Below are positions 39,810-48,984 of a stretch of DNA of 64,000 nucleotides, piece after piece. The notes below the pieces were generated by a model. It did not search any database and was not told the origin of the DNA. It saw nothing but the letters and a program-made list of their open reading frames with translations. The first letter of the stretch is position 1. Each line of letters starts with the position of its first letter. This DNA comes from CAWGYQ01 sp963817395 (lineage in GTDB: Bacteria > Acidobacteriota > Vicinamibacteria > Vicinamibacterales > CAVPJW01): NCBI GenBank assembly GCA_963817395.1, contig CAWFOC010000012.1:310001-374000 (forward strand). Direction: 5' to 3'. Both the position numbers and the translations under genes were made by a program.

Positions 39810-40273
39810 TCGTCGCCCTCGGCGCGGATCACGCGGGCCTCGCCCTCAAGGACGTGCTGCGCGGACACCTCGCGGGCACCGGACACGAGCCGCTCGATCT
39901 CGGAGCGTACGAGCTCGAGCCGACCGACGATTACACGGATGTGGCCGTGGTCGTCGCCGACGCGGTGGCGGAAGGCCGCGCCGCACGGGGCATCCTCGTG
40001 TGCGGGTCAGGGGTCGGCATGGCGATCGCCGCCAACAAGATTGCCGGCGTGCGCGCATCGGTGTGCCACGACACTTACAGTGCACGCCAGGGCGTCGAAC
40101 ACGATGCGATGAACGTGCTCGTGCTCGGCGCGCGAGTCATCGGGCCAGCTCTCGCTGCGGAGCTGATGAACGCGTTTCTGGCAGCGTCCTTCTCAGGAGA
40201 GCCCAGGCATGTCAGGCGCCTCGACAAGATTGTGAGACTCGAAAGCAAGGGAGAGCGCGGGGAGGCACGATAA
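39806..40273 (+). CDS. rpiB: Ribose-5-phosphate isomerase B
   Basis: 155 residues. MIVALGADHAGLALKD holds the phosphate-binding and catalytic Asp-His start, DYTDVA follows, and ILVCGSGVGMAIAANKIAGVRA has the catalytic Cys and anion hole. NVLVLGARVIG is the usual C-terminal strand. It interconverts ribulose- and ribose-5-phosphate, using the product of the neighbouring gnd. A Lys/Arg/Glu-rich 20-residue tail is slightly longer than normal. Confidence 0.94.
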   Translation: MIVALGADHAGLALKDVLRGHLAGTGHEPLDLGAYELEPTDDYTDVAVVVADAVAEGRAARGILVCGSGVGMAIAANKIAGVRASVCHDTYSARQGVEHDAMNVLVLGARVIGPALAAELMNAFLAASFSGEPRHVRRLDKIVRLESKGERGEAR

Positions 40274-40473
40274 CCTGAGCCGTTCGGTGCGCTTGACCGC
40301 AAACGATTGAAGCCATTGGCTCCGATGGCGAGCGCCACGCTTCTTTGAGGGATTCGATTCACACGGCCGCGACGTCGGTTCTCCGGTTTTGCGCACCGGT
40401 TCAAAGACGGGCGACCGGGAATCTGGTATCTTCGTCACGAGCCTGCCGCCCTGCCGTCCGGCTCGATCCCCAT

Positions 40474-41537
40474 ATGCGTCGCTTTGTGTGCCTCGTCGGC
40501 GTGCTGACCGTTCTGGCGCGGCCTTCCGTTGAGGCGCAGGGCGATTTTCTGCTTCAGCGCTTCGAAGACTACTTGCAATCGCTCGCCAGCCAGGCCGGCA
40601 TCCCCGGCCTGTCGGCGATTATCGTCGACGATCGGCGCGTCATCTGGGAGCGCGGCTTCGGCTATCAGGATGTCGATCGTCGGATTGCGGCCTCAGGCCG
40701 GATACGCCGTATCAGCTTGGCGGCCTGACGCAGATTTTTACGGCCACGGCGCTCTTCCACTGCGTGGAACTGGGCACGCTCAGGCTCGGCGACCGCATGT
40801 CGCTTGTTCACCGACGAGATTCCCGAGACGGGCGCCACCGTCGCGCACGTGCTGACGCATACGTCCGCCGACAGGCCGGGTACGCGCTTTCGTTTCGATC
40901 TGAGCCGCTATTCGGCGCTGGGCGACGTCGTCAACTCGTGCCTCGGCAACGATCCGCGGATCGTCATGGCGCGCGGCATCATGGAGCGGCTCGCGATGAT
41001 CGATTCGGTGCCAGGCGACGATCTCCGTGCGCTGGCGAGCGTGTCGCGATCGGTGTTCGATGGTCGCACGCTCCGCCGCTACGAGCACGTGCTCGAGCGG
41101 ATGGCGCGGCCGTATCACGTCGACGGGAGCGGGACACGCTCCAGCTCGCGCGTTACGACGATGGCACGGCGACGGCTTCGACGGGCGTCATCTCGACTGT
41201 CCGCGATCTCGCTCGTCTCGATGCCGCCTTCGATCGCGGCATCCTGGTGCAGCGCGAGTCGCTCGAAGCGGCGTGGTCGAACCCTGAGGATACCGACGGG
41301 CGGTCGCTGCCGCATGGCTACGGCTGGTTTGTGCAGTCCTACCACGGACGGCGAGTCATCTGGCAGTTCGGCGAGCGAGATGACGGGTATTCGGCGCTGT
41401 TTCTGAAGATCCCCGACAAGAGGCTCACGCTCATCCTTCTGGCCAACAGCGATGGATTGAGCGCGCCGTTCCGCCTCGGCGAGGGCGACGTGGAAAAATC
41501 GCTGTTCGCGCGATTGTTTCTGAATCTGTTCGCGTGA
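40474..41537 (+). pseudogene. Serine hydrolase (beta-lactamase/PBP-like fold) lacking SxxK, three frame breaks
   Basis: ATG 40474 begins a signal peptide (CLVGVLTVLARPSVEAQG). The class C/S12 fold is evident: LASQAGIPGLSAIIVDDRRVIWERGFGYQDV, then after a shift near 40702 PDTPYQLGGLTQIFTATAL, after one near 40805 FTDEIPETGATVAHVLTHTS, and after one near 41133 DTLQLARYDDGTATASTGVISTVRDLARLDAAF. At the SxxK position it has GGLTQ, and at YxN it has YSA, so catalytic residues are missing independent of the frame breaks. The end is KSLFARLFLNLFA. Probably a non-catalytic or dead enzyme. Confidence 0.75.
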
Positions 41538-41572
41538 ACGCCGGACGGCGTTCGCGTAAATTGAATCCACAC

Positions 41573-42177
41573 ATGAACGCGGTACGCAGCCTCGGACTGG
41601 CCGCTCTGATGGTCGTGTGGGCGCCAGGCGTTGCCGACGCCGACTGGCTGGTCATGCCCTTTCTCGGCGATCGACTTTGCCGGCAGCACCAGCATCGTCG
41701 ACTCGGAGCAGGCGGCCGGCAACCAGCATCTGACATTCGGCGGCGCGGTCGGCTGGCTGGGTCCGGGCGTGTTCGGAGTCGAGGGCGAGTTCGCCTTTAC
41801 GCCGGGGTTCTTCGAACAGGACGATGACCAGGAGCTCGTGACATCGAGCCACGTCATCTCGTTCATGGGAAACCTGATCGTTGCTGCACCTCTCAGTTGG
41901 ACCAACCTGTCGCTTCGGCCCTATGTGATCTGGAGGTCTTGGCGCTCTGCAGGCCAGCACGCACGACGGCCTCAACGTCTTCACCGTCGACCGCACGCTC
42001 TTCGGCTTCAACGTCGGCGGCGGGGCCATCGGCTTCATCTCGAACCGGACCGGTGTGCGGTTCGATCTTCGCTATTTCAGGAACTTCAGGAGCGACGAAG
42101 CGGCGAGCGGCGTGGGGTTTGGCACGCCGCGCCTGAGTTACTGGCGGGCCAGCGTGGCGCTGGTGCTGCGCTACTGA
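41573..42177 (+). CDS. Outer-membrane beta-barrel protein, two frame breaks
   Basis: ATG 41573 begins a signal peptide (SLGLAALMVVWAPGVADADW). Rejoined pieces (breaks near 41668 and 41930) read AIDFAGSTSIVD, LTFGGAVGWLGPGVFGVEGEFAFTPGFF, VISFMGNLIVAAPL, GALQASTHDGLNVFTVDRTLFGFNVGGGAIGF and a final SYWRASVALVLRY. The alternating pattern and terminal aromatic residue are typical of OmpA/OmpX-like 8-strand barrels. About 200 residues. Function unknown. Confidence 0.7.
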
Positions 42178-42260
42178 TCGACACACGCAATCGCGGCCGC
42201 GGCCTGCATCGACCCTGCCTTGACCGGCCCGAGGTGTCGCCGAACGCCGGCATCCCTATA

Positions 42261-43445
42261 ATGACGCGCATGCCGGTGACCCTTGGACTGGAGCGCCTGA
42301 TCCAATCGAAGACGCTCGTCGGCCGCAGGATCGGCCTCGTCTGCAACCCCGCTTCGGTCGACCGCCATCTGCAGCACGCCGTCGATCGCCTGACGTCCAC
42401 GGAGGCCGGCCTGACGGTGGCGGCGCTCTTTGGTCCGCAGCACGGCATTCACGCCGACGTGCAGGACAACATGGTCGAGACACCGCACGGCGAGAACCAG
42501 CGACGCCGCGTCCCGGTATATTCGCTCTACAGCGACACACGCGAACCGACGGCCGAAATGCTGGCCGGCCTCGAGGCGCTCGTGGTCGATCTCCCGGACG
42601 TCGGCTCCCGCATCTACACCTTCATCTACACGATGGCGAACTGCCTGCGCGCGGGCGCGCGACACGGCGTCCCCGTCTTCGTCTGCGATCGCCCTAACCC
42701 CATTGGCGGCGACGAGGTCGAAGGTCCGCTCCTCGAGCGCGGATACGAATCGTTCGTGGGCCAGTTTCCAATTCCGATGCGGCACGGCATGACGATCGCC
42801 GAGCTGGCGCGGTTGTTCAACGACCGGTTTGGCATCGGGTGCGACCTGCGCGTGTGGCCGATGGAGGGCTGGCGCCGGCGCGCGTTCCTCGACGAAACCG
42901 GTCTTCCATGGGTGATGCCGTCGCCCAACATGCCCACGCTCGACACCGCGATGGTCTATCCGGGCTCAGTCCTGTTCGAGGGCACCAACCTCTCGGAAGG
43001 GCGCGGCACGACACGGCCGTTCGAACTGCTCGGCGCGCCGTGGGTCGATGCAGTGTCGCTCGGGGAGGCGCTCAACGGGCTCGGGCTCCCGGGGGTCTTC
43101 TTCCGTCCGGTGACATTTCAGCCGACGTTTCAGAAACACGCGGGTGACGCGTGCGGCGGCGTGCAGCTTCATGTCCTGGAGCGCGACTCGTTTCTTCCTG
43201 TGCTGACGGGTCTCGCCGTCATGATCGAAATCCGGCGCCAGAGCCCGGTGAAGTTCGCCTGGCGCGAGCCTCCCTACGAGTACGAGCACGACAAGCTGCC
43301 CATCGACATCCTCTCAGGCACACCCGCGCTCCGGCAACAAATCGAGGAGGGCGCATCGGCGCACGCGATTGCAGCGACGTGGGAGTCCGATGAGGACGAA
43401 TTCAAGCGGATCCGAACGGAGTACCTGCTCTACGACGGGCTCTGA
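42261..43445 (+). CDS. namZ: DUF1343 exo-beta-N-acetylmuramidase (NamZ-like)
   Basis: 394 residues from ATG 42261 (a second ATG at 42270 is possible). Family motifs: GRRIGLVCNPASVDR, LTVAALFGPQHGIHADVQDNM, VPVYSLYSDTREPTAEM, VVDLPDVGSRIYTFIYTM, FVCDRPNPIGGD, PSPNMPTLDTAMVYPGSVLFEGTNLSEGRGTTRPFEL. NamZ enzymes release MurNAc from peptidoglycan chain ends for recycling. No signal peptide is visible. Neighbouring serine hydrolase, barrel and deacetylase genes are also envelope-related. No frame break. Confidence 0.88.
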   Translation: MTRMPVTLGLERLIQSKTLVGRRIGLVCNPASVDRHLQHAVDRLTSTEAGLTVAALFGPQHGIHADVQDNMVETPHGENQRRRVPVYSLYSDTREPTAEMLAGLEALVVDLPDVGSRIYTFIYTMANCLRAGARHGVPVFVCDRPNPIGGDEVEGPLLERGYESFVGQFPIPMRHGMTIAELARLFNDRFGIGCDLRVWPMEGWRRRAFLDETGLPWVMPSPNMPTLDTAMVYPGSVLFEGTNLSEGRGTTRPFELLGAPWVDAVSLGEALNGLGLPGVFFRPVTFQPTFQKHAGDACGGVQLHVLERDSFLPVLTGLAVMIEIRRQSPVKFAWREPPYEYEHDKLPIDILSGTPALRQQIEEGASAHAIAATWESDEDEFKRIRTEYLLYDGL

Positions 43446-43537
43446 CCTCACCTTCGAGGTTCCGGCACCTGCTCATCGCCCGGCATCGCCCGCGAGCGAG
43501 CCTCACGGTTGCCGGGCGACGAACAGGATGCGGCGAT

Positions 43538-45166
43538 TCACTCGGTTCGATCGAGCATCTTGCGAGCCTCGGCCAGCTCGGGACGAAGCGGCTGCTCGGC
43601 GTCGCGGCAGATCTCCAGCAGTTGCGTGTAGTACTTCCTGGCCTTCGCGCGATCGCCGGCAAGGTCGGCGGCTCGCGCCGCACCGTACACGCCGCGGAAC
43701 CGGTTCGGTTCCTTCTTGGTCGTTTTCTCGAACTCCGTCAGCGCGGCGGCCGGTTGACCCGCTTCGAGCAGCAACTCGCCGAGCAACTCGCGCGCCGGCT
43801 TGAGCGGACCTGGCGTCATGGCGGTCTTGTCCGTCGCGTCTTCCATGTCGGCGGCCGACCGCAGCTGGTTGATCGCTTCCTCCTTGCGACCATCGGTCCA
43901 TTGCACCCACGCATCGGCGGCGCGGCGCTGAATCTCGACCTGTTCCGCCCAATAGGCATTCTTGGCGGCGGCCAGAGCGTCGCGCAGCTCGACGAGCTTG
44001 GCGATGTCGGCACGAGCGGCGGCTGCCTGACCGCTTCGGGCACGACCGAGCGCGCGCGCAAAGTAGGTCATGGCTTCGTTGTACACGTACGCCGTCGCTT
44101 TGGGCTCCAATGTCGCGGCCTCCGACCACGCGGCGCGCTCCACGGCGTATCGGGCCGGCATGGCCGCAAGCGCATAGAGGCCTGCGTATCCGGGTGCGGC
44201 CGCGCCAACGGCATTCAGATCCAGCTTTGCGCCGGTTGCCGGAAGCCTGTCCAGCACCTTTCGCGCGGCCTTGTCCTGCGCAAGCTGCAAGTAGGCGTAG
44301 GTCTGGTAGTCCATCGCGTGCAGCACTTCCGCGAACGAACCGTCCCTTTCGGCGGCCTCGGCCGATTTGATGTTCGTCTCGATTGACTGCTGCCAGTAGC
44401 CGACGCGCGTAAAGGTGTGCGACGGCATGTGAAGCGCGTGCGGCGCGGACGGGGCGATCGAGGCATAGCGGGTGGCCGCGCCAAGGGCGCGATCGGCCAG
44501 CGCCGGCGTGTCGTAGGTGTGGATGATGTAGTGCGCCAGACCTGGGTGATCGGGCTGTTTCGCAAAGAAGGGCTCGAGAATCGCCGCCGCCTTCAACTGA
44601 TTCGCGTAGGTCTTGTCGGTCGGAAGAGCCGTCTGATCGAGGGCCAGCGCATAGAATATCTGCGCCTCTGTGTCGTCCGGATATTTTGCGGCGACACGTT
44701 CCATCGCTTTCTCATAGTCGAGCGCCCGGGTCCGGTTGTCCCGCGTTTCGAAGCCACGATAAAGCTCGGCGACTGCGCCGATGTAGTCGCGCTCACGCTC
44801 GGTCCCAGCCGACGCCGCCTGTGCCTTCTCGATTGCGGCACGTCCTTTTTGCAGTTGGTCCGGCAGTCGAATGGCCGTGAACGGATTGCCCCAATACGCC
44901 ACAGCGATGCCCCAGTTGGCCATCGCACAGGAGGGGTCCTTCGCCAGTACTCCGGAGTAGGCATCAATGGCCGCGTTCCACCAGAATGAATGAAGCAGCG
45001 CCGCCGCGCGATCGAACTCCGCCGACACGGCCTTGCTGCAGGACGTGTTGAAATGCACTGTGCCGAGCCTCTCGGGGGGATGGCCCGCGTGCTCGTGCTG
45101 GTCGGCAAGTGCCGGTGCCGCGCACAGAGCACCAGTCATGATCAGACAAACGGGTAGGCGCGTCAT
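43538..45166 (-). CDS. Secreted tetratricopeptide-repeat protein
   Basis: 542 residues with an N-terminal signal peptide (CLIMTGALCAAPALADQ). TPR helices start near residue 55 (FDRAAALLHSFWWNAAIDAYSGVLAKDPSCAMANWGIAVAYWG) and recur to the C-terminus (AALTEFEKTTKKEPNRFRGVYGAARAADLAG). A conserved HPGLAHYIIHTYD...HALHMPSHTFTRVGYW segment distinguishes this family and suggests a metal site. The gene at 56469 is a paralogue. No enzyme activity is known; probable periplasmic scaffold. Divergent from the deacetylase at 45247. Confidence 0.82.
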   Translation of the reverse strand: MTRLPVCLIMTGALCAAPALADQHEHAGHPPERLGTVHFNTSCSKAVSAEFDRAAALLHSFWWNAAIDAYSGVLAKDPSCAMANWGIAVAYWGNPFTAIRLPDQLQKGRAAIEKAQAASAGTERERDYIGAVAELYRGFETRDNRTRALDYEKAMERVAAKYPDDTEAQIFYALALDQTALPTDKTYANQLKAAAILEPFFAKQPDHPGLAHYIIHTYDTPALADRALGAATRYASIAPSAPHALHMPSHTFTRVGYWQQSIETNIKSAEAAERDGSFAEVLHAMDYQTYAYLQLAQDKAARKVLDRLPATGAKLDLNAVGAAAPGYAGLYALAAMPARYAVERAAWSEAATLEPKATAYVYNEAMTYFARALGRARSGQAAAARADIAKLVELRDALAAAKNAYWAEQVEIQRRAADAWVQWTDGRKEEAINQLRSAADMEDATDKTAMTPGPLKPARELLGELLLEAGQPAAALTEFEKTTKKEPNRFRGVYGAARAADLAGDRAKARKYYTQLLEICRDAEQPLRPELAEARKMLDRTE

Positions 45167-45246
45167 GATTTCCTCCAGTTCAGCTGCATCGGTCGGATCA
45201 TTCTAAACCGGCCGCGATGCCAGCCGACGCTTGATGATGGTGGCCT

Positions 45247-45993
45247 GTGTTCATCGCCTTTGTGGGTGTCGCCCTCGCCGTGGTCGCGCTGGCCCATACG
45301 GCCCCATTTCCGTTCATCCTCGACTGGTTTGGCGGGAACAAGCCCATCTGGAGAATGCCGGCCACCGATCCGCCTACCGTCTATCTCACCTTCGACGACG
45401 GGCCAAATCCCGCCGCGACCCCGGCCCTGCTGGACGTGCTGGCACGCGAAAAGGCCACGGCCACCTTCTTCCTCATCGACCGCCATATCACAGACGAAAC
45501 GTCGCCCATTGTCCGGCGCACGTTCGACGAAGGCCACGCCGTGGCTCTTCACTCGCATACCCGAATGTTGACGCTCATGGAGCCGAAACAGCTCGCGAGC
45601 TATCTCGAGGGGTTCGCCGCCCGCATCGAGCAGGTCGGCGGATCGCGGCCGTGCCGGTCCTTTCGACCGCATGCCGGCTGGCGGAGCGGCACCATGCTGG
45701 CGGCCCTCGACAGGATTGATTACCGCTTGATCGGGTGGGGCTGGCAACTGTGGGACTGGAACTGGTACCGTCGGCCGACTGCCGAATCGACGGTTGCGCG
45801 CGTGCTCGATCACATCTCGCCCGGCGACATCGTCGTGATGCACGACGGGCATCACAAGAACCGCCGCCCCGATCGCCGGCACACGATCGAGACCGTTGAA
45901 AAACTGATTCCGGCGCTCAGAGCGCGCGGCTATCGGTTCGGAACGATCTGCGATCCGCGAAGCGTTGCGGCTCGCTCCGACTCCAATCGGTAA
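45247..45993 (+). CDS. Polysaccharide deacetylase (NodB homology)
   Basis: 248 residues with an N-terminal hydrophobic helix as anchor or signal. NodB motifs in order: VYLTFDDGPNP (catalytic Asp pair), AVALHSHTRM (metal His), FRPHAGWRS (motif 3), and PGDIVVMHDG (motif 5 His). It is a carbohydrate esterase family 4 enzyme that removes N-acetyl groups from peptidoglycan or an exopolysaccharide. The start codon may be TTG/GTG slightly different from 45247; the first Met-equivalent there reads MFIAFVGVALAVVALAH. Confidence 0.87.
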   Translation: MFIAFVGVALAVVALAHTAPFPFILDWFGGNKPIWRMPATDPPTVYLTFDDGPNPAATPALLDVLAREKATATFFLIDRHITDETSPIVRRTFDEGHAVALHSHTRMLTLMEPKQLASYLEGFAARIEQVGGSRPCRSFRPHAGWRSGTMLAALDRIDYRLIGWGWQLWDWNWYRRPTAESTVARVLDHISPGDIVVMHDGHHKNRRPDRRHTIETVEKLIPALRARGYRFGTICDPRSVAARSDSNR

Positions 45994-46002
45994 ACGTTGT
46001 TG

Positions 46003-46842
46003 TCAGGGTAACCGCGCGTCGGGAATCTGCAGCGTCTTTGCCACGGCGCGAAGCTGGCCCTGGATCTGCTTGACGTTGCGCGGACCCATTCTGAGCAACT
46101 GCTTCTGCGCGGGCGATAGCGCTTCGAGACGATCGTCGTCGAATTCATATCCGACGGCCCCGGAGGGCCTGAGTCTCACGTCCGACTCGACGACGGGAAC
46201 TTCCAGCAGGCGGACGATGGCCGTTTCGACCGCGCCGTCGATGTTGCCGTCCGGGTGCCCCAGCTCTCGATATGCCTCCTGAAGCCGCGGCTTCAAGGTG
46301 GCGTACACCTTCGCGAGCCCCGCGGCGTCGAGCCCCGCAACGGCATCGGCGATCCCGTCGTACCGCTGATACGACCGCCGATCGATCACGGTGTAGCGGC
46401 CGCGGTCTTCGACGCTGAACGTCTGGGTGGGGGCCAGCGACCGCAGGTGGCGGGCTGGGGTTGGCCCGCTCGCCACGTTTTCGACGCTCGTCACGAAGCT
46501 CCGGATCAGGCCGTTCGTGGTGAGCCATGCCGCAATCTCCGGGCTCTTCGAAAGCTGCCCCAGGAGCTCGCGAACGAGCGGATCGCTCAGATCGAGCGGC
46601 GGCACGTCGATGGCGGCCGCGGCAGGACCGTCCGAGGCGGGTGTGTCGACCTTGTCGGCAACGGCCGCGGTTTGTTGCTGAGGCGCTACGGGCGCCTGGC
46701 GTCGCCACACCAGGAACGCCGCGATCGCGATGAGGAGCACGAGCGCCACGGCCACGAACAGCGGACCGCGTTTGGAAGCCGGCTCCGGCTCGAATCCATC
46801 CGATGGATGCTGGTCGTCGATCTCGCCGAGTTCCATGCTCAC
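46003..46842 (-). CDS. DUF3014-domain membrane protein
   Basis: 279 residues. A short charged N-terminus, one membrane helix (PLFVAVALVLLIAIAAFLVW), then a soluble DUF3014 domain with LLGQLSKSPEIAAWLTTNGLIRSFVTSVENVASGPTPARHLRSLAP and YQRYDGIADAVAGLDAAGLAKVYATLKPRLQEAYRELGHPDG. The family is widespread in proteobacteria and Acidobacteria with unknown function. Convergent with the deacetylase gene, 9 nt apart. Confidence 0.85.
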   Translation of the reverse strand: MSMELGEIDDQHPSDGFEPEPASKRGPLFVAVALVLLIAIAAFLVWRRQAPVAPQQQTAAVADKVDTPASDGPAAAAIDVPPLDLSDPLVRELLGQLSKSPEIAAWLTTNGLIRSFVTSVENVASGPTPARHLRSLAPTQTFSVEDRGRYTVIDRRSYQRYDGIADAVAGLDAAGLAKVYATLKPRLQEAYRELGHPDGNIDGAVETAIVRLLEVPVVESDVRLRPSGAVGYEFDDDRLEALSPAQKQLLRMGPRNVKQIQGQLRAVAKTLQIPDARLP

Positions 46843-46926
46843 CTCACGAACGGTTTGACTCCACGGATGCGCCGTTGGCTCTGGAAATGCCTTACCTCGA
46901 GAGTATCCCGGAGCCGATGGCAGCCG

Positions 46927-47304
46927 CTACGCCCGCGAAAGCTGATCCAGACCCTGACGGAGAGCCGTCAGCGGAAGCGCCACACATTGCACGCGTGAGG
47001 GTGCGATCTCGGCGTTCAGCCGCGCTGTCAACGCATCGAGCGTGATGGCTTCGGCGTCTGGACACGATCGGCTCTCGACGATCTCAGCAAGCACGTCCGC
47101 CGTTGCGAGACAGATGGCGCAGGCATCACCCTGGTAACGCAGAGCCACGATCACGCGGTCGCGAACCTGCAGCTCGAGCCTGATGCGATCGCCACACAGC
47201 GGATTGAAGGCTTCAGCCGACGCGTCGGGACGTTCGAGCGTGCCTTTGAAGCGCGGACGCCGGAAACGCTCGGCGACGACCGAGCTGTACACACGATCGC
47301 TCAT
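46927..47304 (-). CDS. sufU: SufU/NifU-like Fe-S cluster assembly protein
   Basis: 125 residues from ATG 47304, which overlaps the xdhC stop as ATGA. It has all ligands of the SufU/IscU scaffold: Cys37-Gly-Asp39 in NPLCGDRI, Cys62 in GDACAICLAT and Cys107 in RVQCVALPLTAL. An extra Cys65 replaces the usual Ser. The protein is shorter than most SufU (about 145). As the last gene of the cox operon it may supply [2Fe-2S] clusters for CoxS or handle sulfur for the Mo site; this is inference. Confidence 0.82.
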   Translation of the reverse strand: MSDRVYSSVVAERFRRPRFKGTLERPDASAEAFNPLCGDRIRLELQVRDRVIVALRYQGDACAICLATADVLAEIVESRSCPDAEAITLDALTARLNAEIAPSRVQCVALPLTALRQGLDQLSRA

Positions 47305-48388
47305 CGGCCGAGCGCCGGAACGGCGTGTTCGCTGAGCGATCGCCCGGTGCCCCGGCGTGAAGCCACGATAATCTCCGACAGGATCGCCAGGGCAATCTCC
47401 GGCACCGTCGATCCCCCAGATCGAGCCCGATCGGCACGCGAACCCGCGACAAACGCTCGTCTGAGACACCCTCGGCCCGGAGCAGGTCTTTCAGCGCGTC
47501 CCCGCGGCGTCGGCTGCCCAACATGCCGATGTATCCCACATCGGTGGTGAGCGCATGCCGCAGCACGGGCAGATCGTACTTGTAGTCGTGCGCCGCGAGC
47601 ACGAGGGCGGTCGACAGGGTGAGAGGCAGCGCGCGCAGGATCTCCGACGGAATGCCAACGCGCAGATCGACGCCGGGGAACCGTTCGGCGGTGGCGAACC
47701 GCGGACGTCCGTCGATGACGACCGTCGAGAACCCGACGACGCGCGCCAGCTCACTGAGGGCCATGGCCAGGTGAGTCGCCCCCACGACCACCAGGACGTC
47801 TGGCGGGGCGACGACTTCAATGAAGACCCGAGCGTCCTCCACCCTCGCCGTCTGCGATCGTCCCGACGTCATCGCGGTTCTGGCCAGACGGGTCGCCGTG
47901 TGGTCCAGCGCTTCGTCGCCCAGAGAACCCTCGACGCTGTCCGGCTCCAGCACGACGAGCTTGCGCCCCGTGGCTTCAGCGTCGATTCGGGACACGATCG
48001 CCGCCCGCCCGTTCACTGAAAGATGCGCGCGAACGGCAGTGAGACCTCTGAGCGGCCACTCACTGACCTGGTCGAGCACGAGCGGTTCCACCAGCACTTC
48101 GACGGCTCCGCCGCACGAGAGCCCTGTCGCCCAGGCATCCTCGTCACCGAGCGTCAGCTGCACCAGGCGCGGACGGCCGTCAGCAAGGCAACGCTCCGCC
48201 TCTTCGATGACGCGCGCGTCCACGCACCCGCCGATGGTCACCGACCCGAGAATGGCCCCGCCCTCACCCACCAGCATGTGAGCGCCCTGCTTGCGCGGCG
48301 TCGTGCCACTCGTCGCCACCAGCGTGGCCAGTGCCACCCGGGAAACGGCCGGCGGCAAGCGGTCCAGATCGGCGAAGAGCTCACGCAT
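47301..48388 (-). CDS. xdhC: XdhC-family molybdenum cofactor maturation protein, frameshifted near 47415
   Basis: XdhC/CoxI type: LATLVATSGTTPRKQGAHMLV, SVTIGGCVDARVIEEA, DAWATGLSCGGAVEVLVEP in the N-terminal domain, and a Rossmann-like C-terminal part DVLVVVGATHLAMAL...VVIDGRPRFATAERFPG, YIGMLGSRRRGDALKDLL. One shift near 47415 gives the natural end VPEIALAILSEIIVASRRGTG...ALGR with stop at 47301. It helps insert the sulfurated or cytidylated Mo cofactor into the large subunit. ATG at 48388 overlaps mocA by 8 nt. Confidence 0.9.
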
Positions 48389-48984
48389 TCCGTGGCTCTC
48401 CCGCCAGACGCACGTAGTCGTCGGGCGTGTTCACATCCGGCGGATAATCGCAGTCGAATTCCAGCGCGAGACACGTCCTCGTCCCTCGCCTCCACAACCT
48501 TCCACGCGGCTTTGTCACCGGACAGCGTCCCGAGCATCGGGAACAACTCGCGTCCGAACACCATTGGATGTCCGAGGCGCCCGCGATATGACGCCACCAG
48601 AATGGGCACCGGACGGTCGCGCCATGCCTGGGCCGCGCGGTCGATCATCGCCGCGTCGACGCCAGGCTGATCGCCGACGACGATGGTGACGGCATCAGCC
48701 CGCGGATCGAGGCCGGCAATGCCGGTACGGTAAGAGGCCGCGCAGCCGGCTTCGGCGCCCTTCGCCAGTGCCACACGGGCCTGTCCCACGTCGACGCCAG
48801 CGAGCACGTCGCCGGCACCGTCGGCAACCACGATCACGAGCTCGTCCAGCCGCGTCGCCAGCAGGGCCTGGCGAACGACCCAGCCGAGCAGCGTCGTGTC
48901 GCGCCAGGCGAGCAGCTGCTTGGGCCGGCCGAAGCGGCGCGAGGCGCCGGCCGCCAGCACCAGGCCCGACACGAAAGGGGTCAT
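48381..48984 (-). CDS. mocA: MobA/MocA-like molybdopterin cytidylyltransferase, frameshifted near 48465
   Basis: NTP-transferase fold: VLAAGASRRFGRPKQLLAWRD (nucleotide-binding LAAGxSxRxGxxK), VIVVADGAGD, VTIVVGDQPGVDAAMI (metal Asp), and YRGRLGHPMVFGRELFP. After a shift near 48465 it ends CDYPPDVNTPDDYVRLAG. It should make molybdopterin cytosine dinucleotide, the cofactor form used by CO dehydrogenases. Start ATG 48984 overlaps the YHS-fused xdhC stop; end overlaps the next xdhC. Length about 200 residues. Confidence 0.88.

Noticed and set aside
42257..42262. TATAAT overlapping the namZ start as a -10 box
   Set aside because: The nearest TTGACC (42220-42225) is 31 nt away, too far for a sigma70 promoter; the match may be chance.
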